Part shown: positions 8,859 through 16,602 of the stretch, in pieces
How positions within the stretch are numbered: position 1 is the stretch's first letter
Layout: every line of letters begins with the position of its first letter
Source: CAYVQF01 sp964454015
GTDB lineage: Bacteria; Myxococcota_A; Bradymonadia; UBA4248
Assembly (NCBI GenBank): GCA_964454015.1
Contig: CAYVQF010000020.1
Location: 1-64,000, forward strand
Reading direction: 5' to 3'
DNA: 64,000 nucleotides
The notes under the pieces: generated by a model
Told to the model about the DNA's origin: nothing
Database searches by the model: none
The model's input: only the letters and a program-made list of their open reading frames with translations
Translations under genes and position numbers: made by a program

Positions 8859-8887
8859 TTTCGCTCGCCCCCCAGCTTGGCTAACCT
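8859..8887 (+). promoter_or_regulatory. Possible promoter for the ASH-domain lipoprotein
   Basis: TTTCGC (8859-8864) and TAACCT (8882-8887) are 17 bp apart, ending about 48 bp before the gene at 8936. Confidence 0.4.
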
Positions 8888-8935
8888 CAACGGCAGACCT
8901 GCGTGCATCCGAACCACGCTTCACCGGAGTCCACC

Positions 8936-10537
8936 ATGCGCACCTCGTTCTTGACCCTTGCCCTCTGCGCTCTCGCCTGCCTCGGCGGCCTCAGCGCCTG
9001 TGATGACAACTTCCAAGAGGCCGAGAAGGGACAGCTCTCAGTGATGATCAACAACGAGGTCACCGGTAACCCTGGCCTGATCGCTTTCCGCTTCGTCCCC
9101 GTCGGCGCCTCACCAGATGTCCAGATTTTCAGTCTCAAGAATATCTCCGAGAAGGCCTCCATCAAGGTCAACGAGATCGTCCTCGAGACCAACAGCCCTG
9201 CCGTCATCCTCTACCACAAGAATCAACCGGCCCTCTGTCAACAAGGACGCTGTCCCTTGGCGCCCTTCGATCTCGGGCCCCTCGCGGCCGAACAGTTCGA
9301 CGTCCACTTCAAACCGGAGAGCACCGATCTCCAGTGCGGCGCCCCCCCCCCTGGCGCCCCTGCTGGCTGGTGCGGCACCATCACCATCATCACCAACGAG
9401 CCAGGCAACCCCCGCTTCTCCATCTACCTCACCGTCCCCGAGCAGGGGGGTGAGCTGAGGGTCTGCCTCGAGCCCGATGCCTGTACCACGGGAGTCACCC
9501 TCGCCTACTCGGCCGCCACCATCCACGACGCCCCGCAGACCCGCGTCTTCTACCTCCGCAACACTGGCGCCAACCAGCTCACCATCAAGAGCATCCAGAA
9601 CAGCCTCACACCGCCGGCCGAGTTCACCCTCACCGGCCCCTCGGTACCCCTCGTCCTCCAACCCAACGGCATGGAGATGTACTCCCTCATCTTCACCCGA
9701 TTGAGCGACGACGCCGAGCCACGCCAGGGAACGCTCATCTTCGCCAGTGACGCCAACGACACCGCCTCCGTCGGCATCGAAATCGGCTCCCCCCATGCGG
9801 CCCATATCGATGTCTTCCCCACTTCCCTCGCCTTCATCAACGTGCCCGTGGGGCAGAGCCGCACCCAGACCCTCTCCATCTCCAATGTCGGGGGGGCCAC
9901 CGCCGCCGCCCTCATGGTCAGCGTCGCCCTGGATCCCAACGACACCACCACCTTCACCGTCTTCGATGCCAACGGGCTCATTCGCGCCGGCTTGCCCTGC
10001 GCTGGCGGCAGCCCTCCCGCCACCTGCCGCGAACAGATCACCATCGTCCGCGGTGACGCCCACGAAATCGCCGTCACCTACAACGCTCAGTCCAACAGCG
10101 ACGGCGACGCCATCCTCCGCCTCACCTCCAATGACCCAGACGAAGCGGACCGCGTCATCGACGTGCCCCTGCGGGTGAGCGGCGAGGTGGCCTTCCTCGA
10201 TCTCGAACCCGCCGTGCTGACCTGGGCCCACCCCGCCCTCGGGAACCCCGAGACCAAGACCGTCACCTTGACCAACCAAGGCACCCTCCCCCTGAACTGC
10301 TCGGGCATCGCCAAAAGCAATTTCTCGCCCACCAGCGGCGAGGCCCTCTTCGTCGCCGAGCTCGTCGACGTCGACTTCCCCCTGACCCTGGCGCCCGGCG
10401 CCGACAAGACCTTGGAGATCACCTTCACCCGCCCCGCTGACGAGAGCGTCGACCAGGCTTACAAGGGCGACCTCGTCATCGCCCACGACGGCCAAGGCGG
10501 CGAGAGCATCCTCAGCGTCTCCGTCGCCTACCCATAA
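8936..10537 (+). CDS. Lipoprotein with tandem ASH/choice-of-anchor-D Ig-like domains
   Basis: A 533-residue lipoprotein with a signal peptide ending in LSAC (Cys about residue 22). The rest is built from about four Ig-like beta-sandwich units. They show the recurrent pattern '(I/L)TN(E/D)P(G/D)', 'ISNVGG', 'TLTNQGTLPL' and 'LAPGADKTLEITFTRP', which is characteristic of ASPM-SPD-2-Hydin and choice-of-anchor-D domains. Myxobacteria and relatives carry many such surface lipoproteins; their roles are mostly unknown. ATG 8936 was chosen over an upstream ATG because the signal peptide begins there. A run of nine C bases (9342-9350) encodes Pro-Pro-Pro and could be slippage-prone. Confidence 0.8.
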   Translation: MRTSFLTLALCALACLGGLSACDDNFQEAEKGQLSVMINNEVTGNPGLIAFRFVPVGASPDVQIFSLKNISEKASIKVNEIVLETNSPAVILYHKNQPALCQQGRCPLAPFDLGPLAAEQFDVHFKPESTDLQCGAPPPGAPAGWCGTITIITNEPGNPRFSIYLTVPEQGGELRVCLEPDACTTGVTLAYSAATIHDAPQTRVFYLRNTGANQLTIKSIQNSLTPPAEFTLTGPSVPLVLQPNGMEMYSLIFTRLSDDAEPRQGTLIFASDANDTASVGIEIGSPHAAHIDVFPTSLAFINVPVGQSRTQTLSISNVGGATAAALMVSVALDPNDTTTFTVFDANGLIRAGLPCAGGSPPATCREQITIVRGDAHEIAVTYNAQSNSDGDAILRLTSNDPDEADRVIDVPLRVSGEVAFLDLEPAVLTWAHPALGNPETKTVTLTNQGTLPLNCSGIAKSNFSPTSGEALFVAELVDVDFPLTLAPGADKTLEITFTRPADESVDQAYKGDLVIAHDGQGGESILSVSVAYP

Positions 10538-10614
10538 AGACCAGCGCCGTCGCCCTGCGCCGCGGCCCGCTGGCCCCCTTCCCCCACTCTCCGCTCACAC
10601 GAGGCACCCGCCCC

Positions 10615-11676
10615 ATGACGGCCAACACGCACGTCTCTGAGCAGCCCTCGGTCCCAGTCTTGCCCTCACGCGCCGAACGGGTCGCCCAGTTGCGCCAGAT
10701 CATGGGGCACAGCGACGCCCGCTATCAACCCCTGCCCCGCGCCATCCGCCGCCTGGTCAACCGCCACTACGACCGCTACGTGGTGCCCCTCATCCAGGCC
10801 TGCTGGCCCGAGCTCCCCTCCCAACCTTTCGCCCGCAAGGCGCGCTTTCTCGCCGCAGACCTCTACGCCTCTGCCCCCTATACGGCCCTCTTCTGTGCCG
10901 CCAATAGACCCTGGCTCATCCGGATCATCACCAGGCTCGCCCATGCCTTGCCTTGGTCACCACGCCTGCTGGGTTGGAGCGCGCGCATCGCTCTGGCGCT
11001 GCTCGGACGCTTCGCCTACGCCCGCGCCCACCGCCGCATCATCCTCGTCGCCGCCTTCATCGCCATCATCGACTACACCTTCGACCATGCCATGACCCAA
11101 GCCCCAGAAGAGCGGGGCCGCATCCTCACGGGACTCCTCGATGGCACCGTCGCCCCCCAAAGCGGTCCTCTGCGCCTCACCCGGGCCCTGCAGCTCGCCA
11201 TGTCCCATGGCCTCAGCCCGGCGGAGGCCCGCCCCTTCCACGCGGCCATGGACCAAGTCAAAGCCTGGATCGCCGCGGAGGTCGCCGCCATGCGCGGCGA
11301 CCAAGATGCGTGCGGCCTGGCGCATCGCATGGCCGGCGTCGAGGGCACCATCGACGGCCTGCTCTTCCCCATCCACCCCTATGCCGGCGATGCGGCCCGC
11401 CGCTGGATGGTCGACTGTTCGCTCTACATCCAAATGATGGACGACTGGATCGACGCCGATCTCGACGCCGCCTCCCAACGCAGCACCCCCGTGCTCACGG
11501 GCCACTGGACCCCCGCCACCCTCACCACGCTCTGGCAACAGACCCTACAAGGCATCGAGGACTTGGCCCGCAGCGGACACCTACACCGGCCCCACTACCT
11601 CGCCTTCGTGCGCGAGGCCTACGTCTTGATGCTCCACGAGGTCATGGAGGCCATGATCAACGGCGTCGCCGACTGA
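10615..11676 (+). CDS. Putative class 1 isoprenoid-biosynthesis-fold enzyme
   Basis: A 353-residue, mainly helical protein without a signal peptide. It has an Asp-rich motif 'DYTFD' at residues 153-157 and a textbook DDxxD ('DDWID') at residues 276-280, 120 residues apart. Class I isoprenyl-diphosphate and terpene synthases bind the Mg-diphosphate through two such motifs, so a prenyltransferase or terpene-synthase-like role is plausible. The first motif lacks a DD pair, and no close family was recognised beyond the fold, so product and substrate are unknown. It lies 77 bp after the ASH lipoprotein and is followed by the divergent GT5 gene with its own promoter. Confidence 0.55.
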   Translation: MTANTHVSEQPSVPVLPSRAERVAQLRQIMGHSDARYQPLPRAIRRLVNRHYDRYVVPLIQACWPELPSQPFARKARFLAADLYASAPYTALFCAANRPWLIRIITRLAHALPWSPRLLGWSARIALALLGRFAYARAHRRIILVAAFIAIIDYTFDHAMTQAPEERGRILTGLLDGTVAPQSGPLRLTRALQLAMSHGLSPAEARPFHAAMDQVKAWIAAEVAAMRGDQDACGLAHRMAGVEGTIDGLLFPIHPYAGDAARRWMVDCSLYIQMMDDWIDADLDAASQRSTPVLTGHWTPATLTTLWQQTLQGIEDLARSGHLHRPHYLAFVREAYVLMLHEVMEAMINGVAD

Positions 11677-11707
11677 GCTTCCCCGCGAAACAGGGGGGGT
11701 TAAGTCG

Positions 11708-11736
11708 TTGACAGAGGCGCGTGGGTGGACTAGTGT
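11708..11736 (+). promoter_or_regulatory. Sigma70-like promoter for the GT5 gene
   Basis: TTGACA (11708-11713), a 17-bp spacer and TAGTGT (11731-11736), about 100 bp ahead of the start at 11840. Confidence 0.6.
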
Positions 11737-11839
11737 TCCGCCGCCATTACCGGTGCATGAGGCCAGGACGCGCCTCAGCGAAATTCCCGCCCATGAAGGC
11801 CACCCCGCCGCTGACTGGCCATGAGAGAGTAGTTGACGC

Positions 11840-13300
11840 ATGGATAAAGCAAACGCAGATCTCCTTCACGTTCTCTTCGTCACCCCCGAGATCGCCCCGT
11901 ACTCCAAGGCCGGTCACTTGGCTGAGATCAGCCGGCGCCTCCCGGCCGAGCTCAAGATGCGCGGTGTGGACGTCACCATCCTCACTCCCCACTACGGGAC
12001 CTTCACCCAGGAACAATACCCCCTGGCTGAGCGGCTCACCGTGCTCGACGTCCCCGCCGGCCACGGCAAACGCTTCGAGGTCAAGATCTTTGAAGGGAAA
12101 ACCGTCGAAAACGTCCGGGTCTTTTTCCTGGCCAATGAGATCTTTCGGCGCGAGCCCATCTACGGCAACCACCGCGACAACGATCTCCGCTTCGGCCTCT
12201 TCTCTCGCGCCGTCTGTGAGTTCGTCGACAGGATGCCCGTACCCGTAGACATCATCCACTGCAACGACTGGTCAACCTCCTTGGTCCCGGTCTTCCTCGA
12301 AGAGTGCTACCCGCGCTCCAAGAAACTCGCCGATGTCCTGGTCCTCACCTCCATCCACGACCTCTCCTTCCAAGGGCACTTCGAGCCCAACGCCCTGGCC
12401 CGGCTGGGCCTGCCCAATGACCTCAACCACCCGGAGAACCTCGAGTTCTACGGCAAGATCAACTTCCTCAAAGGGGGCATCCTCTACGCCGACATGATCG
12501 CCCTCCCCAGCAACTGGGATGTGGCCACGGCGGTCAAACCCGAGCACGCCTTCGGTCTCGACGGCGTGCTGCGCATCCGCAAGGAAGACCTCATCGGCGT
12601 CGTCAACGGCATCGACAACCGCGCCTGGGATCCCGCCCTCGATCAACGCATCCACCAGACCTATGACGCCGAGCACCTCAACGGCAAGCGCCAGTGTAAG
12701 GCCGCCCTCCAACGCGAGCTCAACCTGGCCATCCGCCCCACCAAGGCCCTACTCGGCTTCGTCGGGCCCTTCACCGAGCCGCGCGGCCTCGACATGATCT
12801 CCGACATCCTCGATGACCTCATGGATCGCGGCGCCCAGCTCGTCTTCGTCGGCACGGGCGACGCCGTCTACGAAGAGGCCATCCGCGGCTGGGCCGCAGA
12901 GTTCCCCGACAGCATCGCCTTCCGCTTTGGCCAAGACGAAGCCCTGCTGCACCGCTTCTTCTCCGGCATCGACGCCTTCTTGGCGCCCACCCGCTACGAG
13001 CCCGGCGCCTACCAGCACCTCATCGCCATGCGCTACGGGGCCCCACCCATCTGCCGCGCCGTCACCGCCATGGCCGACACCATCGCCCCCTGGGCCCCGG
13101 GACAGAGCGCCAAAGCCAACGGCTTCACCTTCGACGACTACGATCCCGACCACTTCTTCAACGCCGTCATGGACGCCCTCGACCTCTTCGATCTCCAACA
13201 AGAATGGCGCATGCTCCAGCAGAACGGCATGGCCTACGAGAAGTCCTGGCGCCAAACGGCCGAAGCCTTCATCGCCGCCTACCGCGAGCTCCTCGGCTAA
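11840..13300 (+). CDS. Diverged glycogen/starch synthase-like glycosyltransferase (GT5)
   Basis: A 486-residue protein with the GT-B layout and length of bacterial GlgA. Shared landmarks include 'VTPEIAPYSKAG' (12-25), 'HCNDWSTSLVPVFL', 'SIHDLSFQGHF', 'VNGIDNRAWDPALD' and 'FLAPTRYEPGAYQHLIAMRYGAPPI'. Key positions differ from GlgA. The donor loop KxGG is K23-A-G-H26. The Arg equivalent to E. coli R300 is Pro310, and K305 is Arg315. The E387 motif reads EPGAY rather than EPCGL, and the following TGG is VTAM. It could be a glycosyltransferase with altered donor or a non-catalytic paralogue. A good promoter lies upstream. The fold is certain; the reaction is not. Confidence 0.75.
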   Translation: MDKANADLLHVLFVTPEIAPYSKAGHLAEISRRLPAELKMRGVDVTILTPHYGTFTQEQYPLAERLTVLDVPAGHGKRFEVKIFEGKTVENVRVFFLANEIFRREPIYGNHRDNDLRFGLFSRAVCEFVDRMPVPVDIIHCNDWSTSLVPVFLEECYPRSKKLADVLVLTSIHDLSFQGHFEPNALARLGLPNDLNHPENLEFYGKINFLKGGILYADMIALPSNWDVATAVKPEHAFGLDGVLRIRKEDLIGVVNGIDNRAWDPALDQRIHQTYDAEHLNGKRQCKAALQRELNLAIRPTKALLGFVGPFTEPRGLDMISDILDDLMDRGAQLVFVGTGDAVYEEAIRGWAAEFPDSIAFRFGQDEALLHRFFSGIDAFLAPTRYEPGAYQHLIAMRYGAPPICRAVTAMADTIAPWAPGQSAKANGFTFDDYDPDHFFNAVMDALDLFDLQQEWRMLQQNGMAYEKSWRQTAEAFIAAYRELLG

Positions 13301-13328
13301 GCCTCCGCCCCGGCGCCAGCCGCGCGGC

Positions 13329-14339
13329 CTAGTAGCCAAGCACCCACACGCGCTCACTCTCCTGCGTCAACGACGGCACCTCCGCCATGAAGTGCCGCAA
13401 CACCTCGAGTTGGGTGCGGGTGTGCGCCGTCGGCGTCACCGTACGCACCCGCCCGGCGCCCGCCAGCGCCAGGGGCAGCACCAACTGATCCGCCAGGTAA
13501 GGCCCCACGGGCACCTCCGCCCCCAAAAAGTCCCGCACCCGATCGATGAGCCCACGGGTGATGGCCTCGGGGCGCAAACGCGCCTGACCAAAGGCCGTGA
13601 AGACCTCGCATTGGTCGCTGTGATCCACCTCCACCAGCATGACGTTGCCCTGGCCTGCGGCCGGGCAAGTGACGATCTCGACCTGGGCGTTCGCCAGCGC
13701 GTCCTCCAAGAGGCGCTTCTCCCGTTGGGCGATCTTCTCGGGCAGACCCGCCAAGAGGATACGCCCCTTGATGGCGCGCAGCGGGCCGCGCCGCTCCTCC
13801 ACCAAGGGTTGCAAACGCGACACGGGCGCGATGTGCGCCTCCACCTCACCGCCACCCGCGGGGAAGAAGCCCACCCGGCGCAGCGTCGCCTCAACCCGTG
13901 CTCCCATCCGAGCGAGCCGCGGAAAGAAGGCCGCCGTCAGCATCTCGAAAGGGGGCGCCGCCGGGTTGTGGGTCCCGCCGCGCAACATCACCCGCGAGGG
14001 CGCGGCGGCCAAAATCAGCGGCGGCAGGATGGTCTGCAACACCAGCGCCGTGCTGCCCGCCGTGCCGATGTCGAAGCTGTAGTCACCGGCCTGTACCGGC
14101 CCAGGGGTGAAGCGCAGCGCCGTCGCGCCCAGGGACGCTCCCTCCACCTGGCCACCGCAGATGGCCGCCGCTGCCTGCACCGCCGTCAGGTGCTGCGCCG
14201 CGAGCCCCGGCTTGGGCCGACGCGCCCGAATGCCAGAGATCTCCAACCGCTGCCCCGTCACGACCGCCAAGGACACGGACGTGCGCAAGACCTGGCCGCC
14301 GCCCTCTCCCATGGCACCATCGATGGTCACTGTCTGCAT
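13329..14339 (-). CDS. rtcA: RNA 3'-terminal phosphate cyclase
   Basis: A 336-residue RtcA, which converts RNA 3'-phosphate ends to 2',3'-cyclic phosphates using ATP through a covalent histidyl-AMP. Motifs seen are 'GAMGEGGGQVLRTSVSLA' at the N-terminus, 'RRPKPGLAAQHLTAVQAAA', 'GTAGSTALVLQTILPPL', 'GGTHNPAAPPFEML', 'FFPAGGGEV' and 'YLADQLVLPLALAG'. The likely nucleotidylated His lies in 'TPTAHTRTQLEV' near residue 310. Length equals the bacterial norm. No rtcB ligase or RtcR activator is next to it, unlike E. coli. It converges on the GT5 gene with 28 bp between stops and has a TTGGCG-17-TAACCA promoter. Confidence 0.93.
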   Translation of the reverse strand: MQTVTIDGAMGEGGGQVLRTSVSLAVVTGQRLEISGIRARRPKPGLAAQHLTAVQAAAAICGGQVEGASLGATALRFTPGPVQAGDYSFDIGTAGSTALVLQTILPPLILAAAPSRVMLRGGTHNPAAPPFEMLTAAFFPRLARMGARVEATLRRVGFFPAGGGEVEAHIAPVSRLQPLVEERRGPLRAIKGRILLAGLPEKIAQREKRLLEDALANAQVEIVTCPAAGQGNVMLVEVDHSDQCEVFTAFGQARLRPEAITRGLIDRVRDFLGAEVPVGPYLADQLVLPLALAGAGRVRTVTPTAHTRTQLEVLRHFMAEVPSLTQESERVWVLGY

Positions 14340-14397
14340 CGTTTCACCTCACCACGCAGTGGACGCGAAAAATCACGGCGCGCAATGTAGACGAGGG

Positions 14398-14426
14398 TGG
14401 TTACAAAAGCGAGCCCCTGACGCCAA
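14398..14426 (-). promoter_or_regulatory. Sigma70-like promoter for rtcA
   Basis: Minus-strand TTGGCG (14426-14421) and TAACCA (14403-14398) are 17 bp apart, about 60 bp before the rtcA start. Confidence 0.5.
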
Positions 14427-14439
14427 GTGAGCATTTCCA

Positions 14440-14467
14440 TTGCGCCTCTTAGCTGTTAGCCTAGGGC
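14440..14467 (+). promoter_or_regulatory. Possible promoter for the NHL-repeat lipoprotein
   Basis: TTGCGC (14440-14445) and TAGGGC (14462-14467) are 16 bp apart, back-to-back with the rtcA promoter. Confidence 0.3.
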
Positions 14468-14504
14468 CCTAGCGCACCGATGCGCCCCTGCCCCGAGGAC
14501 GGCC

Positions 14505-15590
14505 ATGCGCCCCCAACTGCTACACTGCGCCGCCGCGACTGGGATCGCCCTCCTCGTCGCTTGCGGACCAACCAACGATCACAACGACGCGCCCGACCTC
14601 GACGATCCCGACTTCGACGCCTTCGTCGCCGCCTACGGGGAGCTGGTCACCGTGGCCGGGCGCGGCGCCATCAGCGCCAAAGACGTCAACGGCTGGCAGA
14701 CGCGCTTCGAGGGGGGCCCAGCGACGCAGGCCGAGCTGTCCCGGCCCCACATCGCCATGGCCGATGCCCAGGGGCGCATCTTCATCGCCGACAAAGACGC
14801 CCACGCCGTGCGCCGGGTCGACCCCGATGGCCGCATCTACACCGTGGCTGGCACCAACCAAGCGGGCAACGACGGCGATGGCCCCGCACCGGCCCACACC
14901 CAACGTCTGAACTACCCCAATGGCCTGTGGGTCCAGCCCGATGGCCGCCTCTTCATCCTCGACCGCGACAACGACCGGGTGTGCCGGGTCGACCCCGATG
15001 GCACCATGCGCACCCTCTTTGCCATCCCCCAGAGCCTGAGCACGGGACGCGGCCTCTGGGTCAGCGCCAGTGAAGACCTGGCCTACGTCGCCGCCGGGAC
15101 CAGCGTCTTGGTCTGGCAGGCCGGACTGGGGGTGCGCACCTTCGCCTCGGGCTTCGTCGACCTGGGCAACCTGGTGGTCTTGGCCAACGGGGCCGTGATC
15201 CTCACCGACCGCGGCGCCAACCGCGTCTATCGCCTCGATTTTCAGGGTCGCCCTGAGCCCATCGCCGGCAACGGCCTCGACTGGGGCGGCGGCAGCGGCA
15301 AAGTAGCCCTCGGCACGGCCCTGGTGGGCGTGCGCGGTGTCTGGCCCCTGCCCAGTGGCGCCCTCCTCTTGGCCACCCACGAGGGCTCCCAGGTGTGGTA
15401 CCTCGACCCCAGCGGCCTCATCTATCTCCTCATCGACGGCGAAGGCGGTGCCCACGCTGGCGACGGCCAGAGCCTCGCCAGCCCCGGCAAAAAAGTCAGC
15501 GAGGTCCGGGCCATCACCGTCGCGCCCCAGGGCGACCTCATCATCACCGAACACGACGCCGGCTACATCAGGGTGGTGCGCCGCCGTTGA
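14505..15590 (+). CDS. NHL-repeat beta-propeller lipoprotein
   Basis: A 361-residue lipoprotein: signal peptide to LLVAC (Cys20), an Asp-rich linker, then repeats of about 45 residues. These read 'G.IFIADKDAHAVRRVDPDGRIYTVAG', 'G.LFILDRDNDRVCRVDPDG', 'GAVILTDRGANRVYRLD' and 'GDLIITEHDAGYIRVV'. This is the NHL/SMP-30-like six-bladed propeller pattern, normally a ligand- or protein-binding surface. No catalytic residues were recognised. The ATG at 14505 has GAGG eight bases upstream. The gene converges with a glycosyltransferase gene with only 2 bp between stop codons. Function unknown; the outer membrane or periplasmic face is the likely location. Confidence 0.8.
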   Translation: MRPQLLHCAAATGIALLVACGPTNDHNDAPDLDDPDFDAFVAAYGELVTVAGRGAISAKDVNGWQTRFEGGPATQAELSRPHIAMADAQGRIFIADKDAHAVRRVDPDGRIYTVAGTNQAGNDGDGPAPAHTQRLNYPNGLWVQPDGRLFILDRDNDRVCRVDPDGTMRTLFAIPQSLSTGRGLWVSASEDLAYVAAGTSVLVWQAGLGVRTFASGFVDLGNLVVLANGAVILTDRGANRVYRLDFQGRPEPIAGNGLDWGGGSGKVALGTALVGVRGVWPLPSGALLLATHEGSQVWYLDPSGLIYLLIDGEGGAHAGDGQSLASPGKKVSEVRAITVAPQGDLIITEHDAGYIRVVRRR

Positions 15591-15592
15591 GG

Positions 15593-16333
15593 CTACAAGC
15601 CGCGGTGCAGCCAGCGCACCCGTAGCAAATCGCGGAACATCTGCAGGGAGTGTTTGACCGGATCGATGGTCGAGGCGTCGCAGTGATGCCACGAGACGGG
15701 CACCTCGGCCACGGCAAAGCCCAGCTTGCCGGCGATGTGCAGGATCTCCACGTCGAAAGCGAAGCCGTCGATCTTGCGCAGGGCGAAGCAGCGCTTGGCC
15801 GCCTCACCGCGAAAGAGCTTGAAGCCACACTGGGTGTCGCCATAGCCCTGCACCGCCACCGCCTTGACGATGGTGCTGAAGGTGCGCCCCATGGCGCGCC
15901 GATACAGCGGCTGGGAGCGCTCGCGACCCTGGTTGGACTTCGCCCGCGAACCAATGGCGATGTCGGCGCCCTCCAGGGCACGCGCCAGCACGAAGTACTC
16001 CTCGATGGGCGTCGACAGATCGGCATCGCAGAACAAAATCTGCCGCCCCCGGGCGTTGGCGATACCCCAACCCACTGCGTAGCCTTTGCCCCGGTTCTGC
16101 CCGTAGGACAACAAAGACAACGCTGGCGCATCCTCGGCCCGCCGGCGCACCAGCGCCGCCGTCCCGTCCGTCGAACCATCGTCCACCACCAGGATCTCCC
16201 CCGACAGCCCCTCCTCTTCAAGCCACGCCAACAGCCGATCCAAGGTCGGCGCGATCCGGTGAGCCTCGTTGTAAGCCGGCACCACGATGCTCAACTCCAA
16301 GTCCCCCTCCCCTGCTGCCTTGGCTACCACCAT
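15593..16333 (-). CDS. Glycosyltransferase family 2, dolichyl/polyprenyl-phosphate glucosyltransferase-like
   Basis: A 246-residue GT-A-fold transferase. It has 'LSIVVPAYNEAHRI' (about 14-27), 'ILVVDDGSTDGT' (46-57), 'NRGKGYAVGWGIANA', the DxD-like 'FCDADLSTP', and the acceptor motif 'GDTQCGFKLF'. The order and the 'RGKG' and 'QCGFKL' motifs match ALG5/DPM1-type enzymes, which transfer a sugar from a nucleotide sugar to polyprenyl phosphate at the inner membrane. There are no C-terminal transmembrane helices, so it is the soluble or peripheral type. It stands alone, so the pathway it feeds (glycolipid or protein glycosylation) cannot be read from neighbours. Confidence 0.82.
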   Translation of the reverse strand: MVVAKAAGEGDLELSIVVPAYNEAHRIAPTLDRLLAWLEEEGLSGEILVVDDGSTDGTAALVRRRAEDAPALSLLSYGQNRGKGYAVGWGIANARGRQILFCDADLSTPIEEYFVLARALEGADIAIGSRAKSNQGRERSQPLYRRAMGRTFSTIVKAVAVQGYGDTQCGFKLFRGEAAKRCFALRKIDGFAFDVEILHIAGKLGFAVAEVPVSWHHCDASTIDPVKHSLQMFRDLLRVRWLHRGL

Positions 16334-16508
16334 CTCTCACTCACCCCTGTCTGCGTCGCGCCTGCACGACAACCCAAAACACCCCTGCCCGTGGGGCCCG
16401 CTGGCGTCCCCCACAGGCTGATATCTCCCTAGCTTTTGCCATTATTCGAATGACCTTGCAACAGCCAAGATGCACGCGCCCACGCACCCCCACGAAGGCC
16501 CATCGCCT

Positions 16509-16537
16509 TTGCCAAAAGGCGCCTGATCAGGTAGCCA
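16509..16537 (+). promoter_or_regulatory. Sigma70-like promoter for the lysine-ketoglutarate reductase gene
   Basis: TTGCCA (16509-16514), a 17-bp spacer and TAGCCA (16532-16537), about 65 bp ahead of the start at 16603. Confidence 0.5.
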
Positions 16538-16602
16538 AGGAGAGTGCCTCGCGCCCGCGCGCCGCACGTCTTCACTCACTCTCGCGCCCTCAGGAGGTCT
16601 CC

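Noticed and set aside
13301..13328. Terminator between the GT5 gene and rtcA
   Set aside because: No stem with a T-run could be drawn in the 28-bp gap.
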